Shown here: piece after piece, positions 45,668 to 54,574 of the stretch
How the letters are laid out: each line of letters starts with the position of its first letter
Position numbering within the stretch: the first letter of the stretch is position 1
Source: Pseudochrobactrum sp. sp1633
GTDB taxonomy: Bacteria; Pseudomonadota; Alphaproteobacteria; Rhizobiales; Rhizobiaceae
Direction of reading: 5' to 3'
DNA length: 64,000 nt
Assembly: GCF_030376605.1 (NCBI RefSeq)
Contig: NZ_JARRAE010000005.1
Coordinates: 1-64,000, forward strand
The notes under the pieces: generated by a model
The model's database searches: none
Told to the model about the DNA's origin: nothing
Seen by the model: only the letters and a program-made list of their open reading frames with translations
Program-made: the position numbers and the translations under genes

Positions 45668-46073
45668 CGCTCTCATTCCTTTGCGGAAGTACGGGCCTTT
45701 GCGGAAATACGGGCCGTTGCGGGGGTACGAGGCTGTCCTGATTTTTCATCTTATCGGTAAAGCGTTTGAAAAATCCGAGCGCCGTCCATGCGGCAAAGCT
45801 TGCAGCGGCAGAGCCCATCAGCATCAGTTCCGCCTGTCCGAGGCTGCCGTTCAAAGTCAGGTGCTCAGCAATTTTAACACCTGCTGCGCCGCCAAAAATC
45901 ATACCGCAGATAAGTCCGACGACAAACCGGATTGCCGCCTCGCGCCGCCCTTTGGGCAACATATAAACCAGTGAAACGGCAGAGCCGCTCACAGCACCGG
46001 ATATTTTGGCGAGCCATATCCATTGCTCTTCCGTTAATGCACCCGATTGGCCAAACAAGTTCATGTGTTTCAT
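45657..46073 (-). CDS. GTA-associated small membrane protein, g3.5 position (DUF6107-like)
   Basis: The 138-residue protein lies between portal and protease genes and overlaps both. It has three hydrophobic segments (about 24-39, 49-72 and 86-103) and a Pro/Gln/Arg-rich tail of PQRPV[F/L] repeats (about 117-132). A membrane protein at this site in rhizobial GTA clusters corresponds to the position of RcGTA orfg3.5; the DUF6107 label is from memory. The function is unknown. Holin-like activity or a membrane link of head assembly are both possible but not supported by direct evidence. Confidence 0.8.
   Translation of the reverse strand: MKHMNLFGQSGALTEEQWIWLAKISGAVSGSAVSLVYMLPKGRREAAIRFVVGLICGMIFGGAAGVKIAEHLTLNGSLGQAELMLMGSAAASFAAWTALGFFKRFTDKMKNQDSLVPPQRPVFPQRPVLPQRNESDEH
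45678..45731. repeat. Three tandem 18-bp repeats
   Basis: Units lie at 45678-45695, 45696-45713 and 45714-45731. The first two differ at one base (CCTTTGCGGAAGTACGGG against A at the tenth to eleventh position). The third has several changes. On the minus strand they encode PQRPVF-like hexapeptides at the C-terminus of the g3.5-like protein. Confidence 0.9.
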
Positions 46074-47272
46074 CCCTCTTGTTCAAGAGAATAGCCAACT
46101 GCCTGTCGTTTCTCAGCATCACTCAAAAAATCTGCCGCACCAATACGCCGCCACAATGCCTCGCGCTCTTCGGAAAGTCCGTCGATGCGGTCATAATCAT
46201 GCACAAGCCGCAGCCCATGACCATAGAGCGGACACAGCCAGTTGCTCAGCGCCTGTGCTGTGCGCGTGAGCAGCGGTAAAATGGTCAGCCGGTAAAACGC
46301 GCGGTTTGCCTCGGCATAATTGGCGTAGGTATTATCCCCGGGAATGCCAAGCAACATGGAAGGCACACCAAAAGCCAGTGCAATCTCGCGGCTCGCTACA
46401 TGTTTGGCCTCGATAAAATCCATATCTTTGGGAGAAAGGCCCATCGCTTTCCAGTCCAGCCCGCCTTCAAGCAACATCGGCCTGCCCGCAGCGCCTGCAC
46501 CGGTATAGCCCTCTTCCAGCTCAACCTTCAGCCGGTCAAACTGTTCTTCACTTAAATTACCACCGTCTTTCGGCGCATAGACCAGCGCACCGGAAGGTCG
46601 GGCTGAATTATCCAGCAGTGCCTTGTTCCAAGCGCCCGTGGCATTGTGAATGTCCAGCGCCATCAGCGCCGCCTCAAGCGGCGGAAAACCATAATGATCA
46701 TCGAGAGGATGAAACAGGCGCAAATGCAGCGCCCTCCCCGACAGGGCTGGTCCGGCAGTCAAACTGATATGGCGGGTTGCACTGCCATTGCGATAGATCA
46801 GTGAATGCGGCCAGCCATTGCCATCACTCTCAACGCTTACGCGTTCAGGGCGCAGAAGATGTAATTCCCGCGCCTGCCCCTCATGATCCAGCCGTTCAAT
46901 ATAGGCGTTACCGGAGAGCAATAAATGACCGTAAAGCTGCTCGAAAAAACCAGCTCCGCAAGCCCCCTCATACGGGTTTTTCAGGAGATCCAGCAGCGGG
47001 TGCTCTGCAAGCTCGGTCTCACCCTGATACAGCAGCAACGGCACATTAGCGGCAGCATCGGTGATCATTTTCACACAACGATGCACCACCGGATTGCGCA
47101 TAAATCCTTGCTGCGACAGAGCGGTATAATGGCGTGTTGTCCAACGCGCCTGCGTTTCCATATGCAAAGCCACAAAGCCTTGCTGCATTTTCGCAGAAGG
47201 CGGCAATACAGCTTTTTGTTCCTGAGTTATGGCAGCACTTCGCCGCCACGGCCATGTCCAAGCCATGTTCAC
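46070..47272 (-). CDS. GTA portal protein, g3-like
   Basis: The 400-residue HK97-family portal forms the dodecameric ring through which DNA enters and leaves the head. Characteristic segments are YTALSQQGFMRNPVVHRCVKMITDAAANVP (about 48-77), SGNAYIERLDHEGQ, FDRLKVELEEGYTGAGAAGRPMLLEGGLDWKAMGLSPKDMDFIEAKHVASREIALAFGVP in the clip/stem region (read as successive motifs), and NYAEANRAFYRLTILPLL. It is coupled to the g3.5-like gene by ATGA and follows the terminase by 72 bp. Confidence 0.95.
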   Translation of the reverse strand: MNMAWTWPWRRSAAITQEQKAVLPPSAKMQQGFVALHMETQARWTTRHYTALSQQGFMRNPVVHRCVKMITDAAANVPLLLYQGETELAEHPLLDLLKNPYEGACGAGFFEQLYGHLLLSGNAYIERLDHEGQARELHLLRPERVSVESDGNGWPHSLIYRNGSATRHISLTAGPALSGRALHLRLFHPLDDHYGFPPLEAALMALDIHNATGAWNKALLDNSARPSGALVYAPKDGGNLSEEQFDRLKVELEEGYTGAGAAGRPMLLEGGLDWKAMGLSPKDMDFIEAKHVASREIALAFGVPSMLLGIPGDNTYANYAEANRAFYRLTILPLLTRTAQALSNWLCPLYGHGLRLVHDYDRIDGLSEEREALWRRIGAADFLSDAEKRQAVGYSLEQEG

Positions 47273-47344
47273 CTCATTCAGTTTAATCGGAAAATTTAAC
47301 GAGCACCGGTTTCTTATCCGGCCGCAATATCGTGCGAAGGCGCT

Positions 47345-48709
47345 TCACACCTTTGCCGGAAAGGCTCTAATCCTCGGCTTATGCGTTTCCTGCAACAAAA
47401 GCGCATGCAACGCCCAGACCAGTGCATCCATCCGGTCCGGAGAGCGCCCCGATGAAAGCCCGCTCACGGCAAAATCACACATTTCATCTTCCAGAGCAGA
47501 AAACCGGCCGGCATGGCGAATGCGCTTTTGCTCATAGAGTGCAGCCACAGGTTCAGCCCGCAAAAACTTGCCCCGTTGCGCCCGCACCGCTTTAACCGGT
47601 ACGTCTGAATCCTGCCCGTGGATGACAGCTGTCACCATATCGCCGCCCTGATTTACCTCTGCCACCACCTGATCGGCATCATAGCGATGATAAAGCCGTA
47701 CCACCTGTGCCGCCCATTGGTGTGGTTTGGCCGCTTGCATACTGGCATCTTCCAGCACCCAACCGCCGCCTCCAGCATCAAGCCCTGCCACGATGATCCC
47801 GCATGCATCCGAGTTCCTGGTTGATGTGGCAGGCGGGTCAACCGCAATGACAATGCGCTGCAACTCCGGCACTGCCGGATCATACAACATCTCCAGTTGC
47901 TCACGCGACCAGAGCGCATCCTCACGATCTGCAATCAGCACACCGTCCAGTTCCTGCCGCCCCAATGCCGTTCCTGCATAACGCTGCTGCATAGCCTGCA
48001 AAAATGCGGGTGCCAGATGCGCCGCATTCTCATCGGTGCGCATATGGGTCATTACCGTTGCCGGATCATCCATCACAGCGCGCAGCAATGGCTGCATTTT
48101 AGGTGTGGTGGTTATCACCTGCCGCGGATAGTCTCCCAAACGCAGACCAAATTGCAGCATATCCCATGTCTGCTGCGGGTTTTTCCATTTCGCAAGCTCA
48201 TCACACCATGCGGCGGAAAATTGCGGGCCGCGCAAACTATCCGGATCTTCTGATGAATAGAACGAGGCCACCGCCCCGCTTTCCCAGACCAGTCTGCGGC
48301 GTGTTGTTTCAAGTCGCGGGCGCTGTAAACGGGAAACAGACAGTATGCCCGACGGCCCCTCAACCATCACCTCACGCACATCAGCCAGCGTCTCTCCTAC
48401 CAGTGCAATCGAACCACATGATTTATCGCTGAAAGGTGCCAGCCCCTGCGCCATACCGCTGATCCACTCAGCGCCAGCACGGGTTTTTCCAGAACCACGA
48501 CCACCCATAATCAGCCAGTTACGCCAGTCTTTATTCTGAAAGGGTGGCAATTGTGCCAGCCGCCCCTGAAACAGCCATTCTCTGCTTGTTGCGATCATAA
48601 CCTCGTGTGCAACACCGGCATCCGCCAGATATTGTTGTAACGAGGCTTCAGTTGTGATGGCTGAGTTCTGCAATTCTGGCGCTGATGAGGCTAAGAGCTT
48701 CACGCACAT
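47345..48709 (-). CDS. GTA large terminase / DNA packaging protein, g2-like
   Basis: The 454-residue terminase packages random host DNA headful by headful. The ATPase shows Walker A GGRGSGKT (69-76), AGAEWISGMAQG and the region AAWCDELAKWKNPQQTWD. The nuclease half begins around IVIAVDPPATS and includes a later YDADQVVAEVNQGGDMV site. The chosen start overlaps g1 by 62 bp. A later ATG at 48598 would avoid this but would remove the usual N-terminal region before REWLFQGRLAQLPP. Confidence 0.94.
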   Translation of the reverse strand: MCVKLLASSAPELQNSAITTEASLQQYLADAGVAHEVMIATSREWLFQGRLAQLPPFQNKDWRNWLIMGGRGSGKTRAGAEWISGMAQGLAPFSDKSCGSIALVGETLADVREVMVEGPSGILSVSRLQRPRLETTRRRLVWESGAVASFYSSEDPDSLRGPQFSAAWCDELAKWKNPQQTWDMLQFGLRLGDYPRQVITTTPKMQPLLRAVMDDPATVMTHMRTDENAAHLAPAFLQAMQQRYAGTALGRQELDGVLIADREDALWSREQLEMLYDPAVPELQRIVIAVDPPATSTRNSDACGIIVAGLDAGGGGWVLEDASMQAAKPHQWAAQVVRLYHRYDADQVVAEVNQGGDMVTAVIHGQDSDVPVKAVRAQRGKFLRAEPVAALYEQKRIRHAGRFSALEDEMCDFAVSGLSSGRSPDRMDALVWALHALLLQETHKPRIRAFPAKV

Positions 48710-49103
48710 CCTCCGGCTTCACACCGCCATTATGATTTTGGTTTTCACTCTTATCGCTAAGTGCTTCCACCCGCGTTTCTCTGGAAAGCTCGCTGATGCT
48801 TTTCACCGCTTTAGCAAGAGCCGCCAAGGCTTCAACCGCGCTTTTTTCCGGCAGGCCTTCCGCTTTCGAAAAGTTCTGCAATTCCGCATTAATTTTAATC
48901 AGCAGATCTTCAATATCCAGAACCGGCATGGCAGAGGCTCCGGCATCCAGCCCCGCTTTTTTCAGGCGCTTTTGATAGGCCTCAGCCGTTAATCCCAGCA
49001 GGAATGCTATATCCTGCGCGGCAATCTGATAGCGGCGCTGTAAGCGATGCGCCGCCTGCAAGCGATCCGCAGAAGCGCTATGCGGCAGTTTCACGGTTTC
49101 CAT
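48648..49103 (-). CDS. GTA small terminase-like protein, g1-like
   Basis: The 151-residue first gene of the cluster carries an N-terminal helix-turn-helix (RRYQIAAQDIAFLLGLTAEAYQKRLKKAG, about residues 23-51 in two helices) and a helical oligomerisation part (about 65-105). This is the pattern of the GTA small terminase TerS, which in RcGTA lacks specific DNA recognition. A good ribosome-binding site (GGAGCCGGAA) precedes the ATG. Transcription of the whole cluster must begin in the 351-bp region upstream. Confidence 0.85.
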   Translation of the reverse strand: METVKLPHSASADRLQAAHRLQRRYQIAAQDIAFLLGLTAEAYQKRLKKAGLDAGASAMPVLDIEDLLIKINAELQNFSKAEGLPEKSAVEALAALAKAVKSISELSRETRVEALSDKSENQNHNGGVKPEDVREALSLISARIAELSHHN

Positions 49104-49454
49104 AGTTCCGGCTCCGTAATCTCAGCAAAATGCACGCAGCCGGTACAATATTCAGATAACAAAAAAGCGCAGCACAGAATGCCACGCCCTATCAAAACAA
49201 CACTTATATGTCTCAGCCACACTTCTCTGACTGTATCTGAAAGCTACTTCAGAACCGTCACGCCGTCAAGGATAAAATTCCTATTTTCTTGCTTTTGGAA
49301 CCAGTTTCGTCACATTCAATTTCAGCGAAACATTTATCATTCTGAAATAATTCGTTTATCCATTAAGCATAATTTTAAACCCTTCATTGTCACTTCTGCT
49401 TTATTGGCCATTCACAAGGATGTGGTAGAATGGGACAATACTGACCCTATCTGA
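49104..49454. promoter_or_regulatory. 351-bp divergent region between GTA cluster and penicillin-binding protein
   Basis: No gene is seen. It must hold the GTA cluster promoter (minus strand) and the promoter of the penicillin-binding protein (plus strand). In RcGTA the cluster is activated by GafA; no recognisable site for it can be named from sequence alone. Confidence 0.5.
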
Positions 49455-51656
49455 ATGAGCGAAACGGGTTATTTTCCGGCTATGAGCAAACAGGCTGACA
49501 ACGATACCCAGAAAAAGAAAACGCGCCGCCTGACCCGCAGCCCGTTTCTGATGTCTGTTGATGCCTGGCTGGACAGCAGCCTTTATAATCTGCGCTCACG
49601 CCTTGCCGGTTTCTGGGAAGGCGCAACAATATTTTCCCGCAAGTTTCGCGTACGCGGCTGGAAACGTCTGTTTGTTGAAATAGCAGATGAAGGCTTTACC
49701 CTCGGCGTATTGGGCAGTGTGCTTCTGCTCGCCTTAGCCATGCCTGCTTTTGAAGAAACCAAGAAAGACTGGCGGGCACAGGATGACTATGCCGTCACAT
49801 TTCTTGACCGCTACGGCAATGAGATCGGTCAGCGCGGTATCATGCACCGCGATGCGGTGCCGATTGCCGAGCTGCCGGATCATGTGATTAAAGCTGTGCT
49901 TGCCACCGAAGATCGCCGTTTCTTTGAACATATAGGCATTGATTTCTGGGGTCTGAGCCGTGCACTGACGCAGAATATGCGTGCTAACGGTGTTGTTCAG
50001 GGCGGCTCTACCTTGTCGCAGCAGCTGGCGAAAAATCTGTTTCTGTCGAATGAAAGAACGCTGAAGCGCAAAATTAATGAAGCATTCCTCGCCTTGTGGC
50101 TGGAAGCCAATTTAAGCAAAACTGAAATCCTACAGCTTTATCTGGATCGTGCTTATATGGGCGGCGGTACATTCGGTATTGCGGCAGCGTCCGAGTTTTA
50201 TTTCGGCAAAAATGTCAAAGATGTCTCTCTGGCAGAGGCCGCTATGCTTGCAGGCCTGTTCAAGGCACCGGCCAAATATGCCCCGCATGTCAACCTGCCC
50301 GCGGCCCGTGCACGCGCCAATGTTGTATTGTCCAATCTGGCAGATGCAGGCTTTATGAGCGAAGGCCAACTGGCTTTTGCCAGACGTAATCCAGCCAGTG
50401 TTGTTGACCGTGCCAAGGGCGATAATCCGGATTATTTTCTCGACTGGGCATTTGATGAAGTCAAGAAAATCACCCGTACCATCCCGCAGCATAATCTGAT
50501 TGTGCGCACCACGCTTGACCGCAACCTGCAAAAAGCTGCGGAAGAAGCGATTGAGTTTCATCTGCGCCAATATGGTGCCGAATATAAAGTGACGGAGGCA
50601 GCAACGGTTGTCATCGCAGATGACGGTTCGGTCAGAGCGATTGTCGGCGGGCGTGATTATGGTGAAAGCCAGTTCAACCGTGCCACCAAGGCATTGCGGC
50701 AGGCAGGCTCATCATTCAAGCCCTATGTCTATGCTGTTGCTATGGAAAAGGGGCTGACGCCAAACACGGTTATCTCCGATGCGCCGATAGCATGGGGCAA
50801 CTGGATGCCACGTAATTACGGCCGCTCCTTTGCCGGTCGCGTTGATCTGGCAACCGCACTGGTCAAATCCTACAACACGGTGCCGGTGCGCCTTGCCAAG
50901 GATTACCTGACAACCAAACCGATTGTGGCACTGACCAAGGCGATGGGCATTGAATCGGAAATATCCGATCATAAAACAATGGTGCTCGGCACATCCGGCA
51001 TGACTGTTATGGATCAGGCAACCGGCTTTAGTGTTTTTGCCAATGGCGGTTTTGCAGGTATGCGTCACGGCATTGTGCAAATCTCTGATCCGGCCGGGAA
51101 AACTCTGTGGGAATTCAAACGCGATACACCTGAGCCGCATCGCGTCCTTTCCGAAAAAGCTGCCTCTGAAATGAACTCTATGCTGGTTCAGGTTCCTGAG
51201 CGTGGCACAGCACGACGTGCAGCCCTGCCGATGACACGCGTTGCCGGCAAAACCGGCACCACCCAGAGTTATCGCGATGCATGGTTTGTCGGCTATACCG
51301 GCAATTATACTGCTGCGGTCTGGTTTGGTAATGACAGCTATGCACCGATGAACAATCTGACCGGCGGGATTATACCGGCCATGACATGGCAGATGATGAT
51401 GATGCAGGCGCATCAGAATATTGATCTGAAACCTATCCCGGGCATCAGCAATCCGTTTCCCAAACAGGCACCTGCAACGGATTCCAAACTTGTGGCACAA
51501 GGCAAGTCCGGCACGGATGAAAAAGCACCGGTTAGCACGCCGGATTATCCCCGTGTGCTTTCCTCGGAAACCACCCGTTTCATGCGCAGTCTGAATGAAA
51601 AGTTTCGCGCTTATGAAACACCGCAGCTGATACGCACGACCATATCTTCGCTCTGA
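49455..51656 (+). CDS. Class A penicillin-binding protein (PBP1A-like)
   Basis: The 733-residue bifunctional enzyme polymerises glycan strands and cross-links peptides in the periplasm. A basic cytoplasmic N-terminus (about 1-75) precedes one membrane helix (about 84-102). The GT51 domain has the catalytic Glu in ATEDRRFFEHIGIDFWG, GGSTLSQQLAKN, and KTEILQLYLDRAYMGGG. The transpeptidase has S419-x-x-K422 (SSFK), a later SYN-like motif in VKSYNTVP, and KTGTTQ. An internal ATG at 49482 is an alternative start. Brucella and rhizobia encode several such PBPs; the exact paralogue is not assigned. Confidence 0.95.
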   Translation: MSETGYFPAMSKQADNDTQKKKTRRLTRSPFLMSVDAWLDSSLYNLRSRLAGFWEGATIFSRKFRVRGWKRLFVEIADEGFTLGVLGSVLLLALAMPAFEETKKDWRAQDDYAVTFLDRYGNEIGQRGIMHRDAVPIAELPDHVIKAVLATEDRRFFEHIGIDFWGLSRALTQNMRANGVVQGGSTLSQQLAKNLFLSNERTLKRKINEAFLALWLEANLSKTEILQLYLDRAYMGGGTFGIAAASEFYFGKNVKDVSLAEAAMLAGLFKAPAKYAPHVNLPAARARANVVLSNLADAGFMSEGQLAFARRNPASVVDRAKGDNPDYFLDWAFDEVKKITRTIPQHNLIVRTTLDRNLQKAAEEAIEFHLRQYGAEYKVTEAATVVIADDGSVRAIVGGRDYGESQFNRATKALRQAGSSFKPYVYAVAMEKGLTPNTVISDAPIAWGNWMPRNYGRSFAGRVDLATALVKSYNTVPVRLAKDYLTTKPIVALTKAMGIESEISDHKTMVLGTSGMTVMDQATGFSVFANGGFAGMRHGIVQISDPAGKTLWEFKRDTPEPHRVLSEKAASEMNSMLVQVPERGTARRAALPMTRVAGKTGTTQSYRDAWFVGYTGNYTAAVWFGNDSYAPMNNLTGGIIPAMTWQMMMMQAHQNIDLKPIPGISNPFPKQAPATDSKLVAQGKSGTDEKAPVSTPDYPRVLSSETTRFMRSLNEKFRAYETPQLIRTTISSL

Positions 51657-51738
51657 TTTCAATCATGATGGAATTTAAAGTATCCGGGAAACTCATACTG
51701 ACAGGCAATTTTAACCTGACATGTTTTATGGTTCACCC

Positions 51739-52344
51739 ATGACCTGTTTAAGAACCATATTGCTGGCCGGCTTAACCTGTCTGATTGTGCTTACAGGCGG
51801 AACAGTCAGTGCGCTTTATGCTTTGAACAATTTTGATGGCTTTAATCAGCTGACAATCGGCCAGTGGCATGCCTCCCCGTCTTATGGCAGCGCAGAGGCC
51901 GACCCTTATGCCCGTGCACAGCGCAGCCGTGCTGCATTGTTGCCGCTCGGCAGCGCTGAAGGTCAGCGTTTTGTCCTCAGACATGATGCAACGGGGACAA
52001 AGCTTGATCCGCGCTGCGATTATATCCTGCAAGGCAAGGCGCCCGCCTCCCGATTCTGGACATTATACGGCAGTGACTTGCAGGATCGCCCGCTTGCCCC
52101 AAAAGACGGACTGCCGCAGGAACTGCATAGCCAGATGATCTGGTATCAAAATGATTCCGGCTTCCTCATCAATGTCTCCGCTTCCGCCCAGCCCGCTAAC
52201 TGGCTGGCCATCAATGCAGCCGGCCCCTATCAGCTGGTTATGACCCTGTATGATACAGATCTGGGAACCTCTATCGGCTTTGAAAACCCGCAAATGCCGG
52301 AAGTGCATTTTATTAAAGGCAGCTGCAAAGGAGGCAGGCAATGA
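51739..52344 (+). CDS. DUF1214 domain protein
   Basis: The 201-residue protein (ATG at 51739; an ATG at 51721 is the alternative) has an N-terminal membrane anchor or signal (about 5-25) and a DUF1214 beta-sandwich outside. The latter shows RFWTLYGSDLQ, QMIWYQNDSGFLINVS and PYQLVMTLYDTDL. DUF1214 usually occurs with DUF1254, and the next gene supplies that partner. The two overlap by ATGA. The function of the pair is unknown; they are conserved among Brucella relatives. Confidence 0.86.
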   Translation: MTCLRTILLAGLTCLIVLTGGTVSALYALNNFDGFNQLTIGQWHASPSYGSAEADPYARAQRSRAALLPLGSAEGQRFVLRHDATGTKLDPRCDYILQGKAPASRFWTLYGSDLQDRPLAPKDGLPQELHSQMIWYQNDSGFLINVSASAQPANWLAINAAGPYQLVMTLYDTDLGTSIGFENPQMPEVHFIKGSCKGGRQ

Positions 52345-52889
52345 GACACTCCTTTTTGCAGCTCCTTTATGCGCTGCTTCTTGGCCTCGTCGGCGCAGCA
52401 ATCGTGCATATTGCGATTATTCTGCTCGTACCGGGTTATGCCTCTGAAACATTATGGAAGCGTGTGGAAGAGCTGGGACCGGCAGGCGCGTTTCACAAGC
52501 TGGAAGGTGCCGATTGGGCAAAGCGTAACGATCCGCTGATGCGCAGTGCGGTCTGCCGTTTTGACCTGACTGACGGCCCTGTTCATATCAGTGCAATCGG
52601 CAAAGTGCCGTTCTGGTCGCTGGCGATCTATAATCATCAGGGCGATATTACATTCAGCCTGAATGATCAGGTATCTCCGGCAACTGATTTGCTGATCGTA
52701 TCGCCCTTACAGAAAATCCTTCTTGAGCAGACAATTCCGCAGCAGCTGGAACAATCTGTCCTTATCAATCAGGCCATCAATGAAGGTATGGCCGTGCTGC
52801 GCGTTTTTGAACCGGATGCGACATGGCGTGATGAGGTTGCTGAATTTATGAAATCAGCTGAATGCATGAATGTTTCAATAGAAAATTAG
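52341..52889 (+). CDS. DUF1254 domain protein, partner of the DUF1214 protein
   Basis: The 182-residue protein has an N-terminal membrane helix (about 8-30) and a periplasmic domain with DPLMRSAVCRFDLTDGPVHI and WSLAIYNHQGDITFSLND, wording of the short DUF1254 type. It is translationally coupled to the DUF1214 gene upstream, so the two probably act as one envelope complex. No catalytic residues can be named. Confidence 0.85.
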   Translation: MRHSFLQLLYALLLGLVGAAIVHIAIILLVPGYASETLWKRVEELGPAGAFHKLEGADWAKRNDPLMRSAVCRFDLTDGPVHISAIGKVPFWSLAIYNHQGDITFSLNDQVSPATDLLIVSPLQKILLEQTIPQQLEQSVLINQAINEGMAVLRVFEPDATWRDEVAEFMKSAECMNVSIEN

Positions 52890-53096
52890 AGCCTTTGCAA
52901 CAAAGCAGGAAGCAGCTCTGCCTTGTTAATAAAGGCATTAATATTTCACTTATAAGCTTTAAAAATCGGCTTATCCGGCCGATGGTTAATTGATTGCTAA
53001 GTGTTCTCCCTTAAATTGAAACAAGTTCGCCCTGTGCAGATAAAGGGCGCTGTTGTTTTGTTGTCTGTGTTGTGTAGGCGTAAGGGGTAAATACGC

Positions 53097-54161
53097 GTGA
53101 CCACTGATCAGTTCCGCGCTTTGGAAAACCTATCCGGAAGTGGTCATTCCGTTCACCACAAGACCGATGATTTGCTTGCCGCCGCAGTAGCAGGTTTTAC
53201 ATCGCTCACGCGCCCCGGACGATACGAAAGTCAGCAGTTTGAAGATCTGGCACTGCCGCTTCTTGAAACAGCAACGCCACGTGCACGCAGACAAGTCTCC
53301 GCCATTCTCGCCCAGCATGATGTTGCCCCGCGCAGGCTGGTTCTGGCGCTCGCCAATGATAATATTGAAGTTGCAGCACCGCTCCTGCTGCGCTCCCCTG
53401 TTCTGACAACGTCGGACCTCACCGAGATTACCGGCAAACACGGCCTTTCCCATGCGCGTATCATTGCACGCCGCCAGCCGGTTGATCCGTTGCTGGTGCC
53501 TATGCTTGAAAGCTTTGAAGATGCGGTTATCAGCCAATCGTTGATTGCCGAGCCAATTCTTGCCGCACCGCAGGCAATTGAAGACGCTAACGAACCAGAC
53601 ATCCAAAACATGCATTACGCATCATCTGCGCCCGTGCATAAGCCGGTTCCCGTCAAAGAAGTGCGCAACGCTCCTCATCAGACGCAAACACTCAAAGCAC
53701 ATGATCTCAGCACATTGCAGATCACGTCGCATTTGCGTCCGGCTCTGGCAGAATATCTGATTGATATGGCACTGCTGATTGACAACAACATGTTCCGCAC
53801 CGCTCTGGCTGATGCGCTTGATGTCACTTATGCCCGCGCCAGTACAATTATCGGCACATGGCCTAATTCTCAGCTGCCACTGGCACTCAAAGCCATCGGC
53901 CTCACTGCGCAGGATACATATCTGATCCTGACAGCTGTGCTCGGCACCATTCATGGTGAGCGTGAACAATTGCGCGAGTTCGTTCATATCTACCGCTCAA
54001 TCAGCACAGAACAGGCTTCCGCTGCCGTACGCCGCTGGAAGGCCGATGATATGAATGAAAAACTGCGCGACAAACTGCGTAATCTGGCAGAGAACGCCGG
54101 CGAGAACTTCACCAATGCCGCCAATAACGACAGCGGCGCACTGCACAAACAAGCACAATAA
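53097..54161 (+). CDS. DUF2336 domain-containing protein
   Basis: The 354-residue protein starts at a GTG preceded by AAGGGG. It is all-helical with HEAT-like pairs (PLLETATPRARRQVSAILAQ, APLLLRSPVLTTSDL, GLSHARIIARRQPVDPLL), typical of DUF2336, a family of alphaproteobacterial cytoplasmic proteins of unknown role. A Pro-rich linker (about 165-200) leads to a C-terminal helical domain (about 210-350). It is the first of a group that includes the DUF1491 gene on the opposite strand. Confidence 0.88.
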   Translation: MTTDQFRALENLSGSGHSVHHKTDDLLAAAVAGFTSLTRPGRYESQQFEDLALPLLETATPRARRQVSAILAQHDVAPRRLVLALANDNIEVAAPLLLRSPVLTTSDLTEITGKHGLSHARIIARRQPVDPLLVPMLESFEDAVISQSLIAEPILAAPQAIEDANEPDIQNMHYASSAPVHKPVPVKEVRNAPHQTQTLKAHDLSTLQITSHLRPALAEYLIDMALLIDNNMFRTALADALDVTYARASTIIGTWPNSQLPLALKAIGLTAQDTYLILTAVLGTIHGEREQLREFVHIYRSISTEQASAAVRRWKADDMNEKLRDKLRNLAENAGENFTNAANNDSGALHKQAQ

Positions 54162-54201
54162 AAATCTAGTTGGAAAAATCTGGTCAGAAAAATCCGGCCG
54201 G

Positions 54202-54543
54202 TTATATCTGGCCGGTTAGCAATTCACCGGCATCAGGATAATCCTCTATCTCCACGAGCCAGAGATCCGGATCAAAGCGCAATTCTTTTTCCAGCTGCTC
54301 ATTGATAAGCTGCTCATCTTCGCTTTGCTTATACAGAATGAAGCGGCGCTCATCCGCCCGCTCCGGATCATATTCACTCTGCGGCGCAGGCATATACAGA
54401 TCAAACTGCCCGTCGCGATTGCGGATTTTGATAAAAATTGCACCGGCTTCCGTAGCGCCGCGTCTGACGAGATAGGCAAAGCCGTCAGCTGTCCGGATAC
54501 GGCGCATCAATGCGGAAACCCAAAACTCGCTAGTCAAACGCAT
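54202..54543 (-). CDS. DUF1491 family protein
   Basis: The 113-residue protein opens MRLTSEFWVSALMRR and contains GATEAGAIFIKIRNRDG and DPDLWLVEIED, the hallmarks of DUF1491. The fold is thought to be a small alpha/beta domain; its role is unknown. It lies 31 bp downstream of the peptidoglycan-binding gene on the same strand and probably ends that operon. Confidence 0.9.
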   Translation of the reverse strand: MRLTSEFWVSALMRRIRTADGFAYLVRRGATEAGAIFIKIRNRDGQFDLYMPAPQSEYDPERADERRFILYKQSEDEQLINEQLEKELRFDPDLWLVEIEDYPDAGELLTGQI

Positions 54544-54574
54544 GAGCGGGAATACCTGTTACTCAAGCACACAA

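Noticed and set aside
34859-49103. Prophage
   Set aside because: Only packaging, head and tail genes in RcGTA order; no integrase, repressor, replication genes, attachment sites or local lysis cassette seen.
50712-51662. 316-codon minus-strand ORF opposite the penicillin-binding protein
   Set aside because: Antisense to the transpeptidase domain with no recognisable motif; a shadow.
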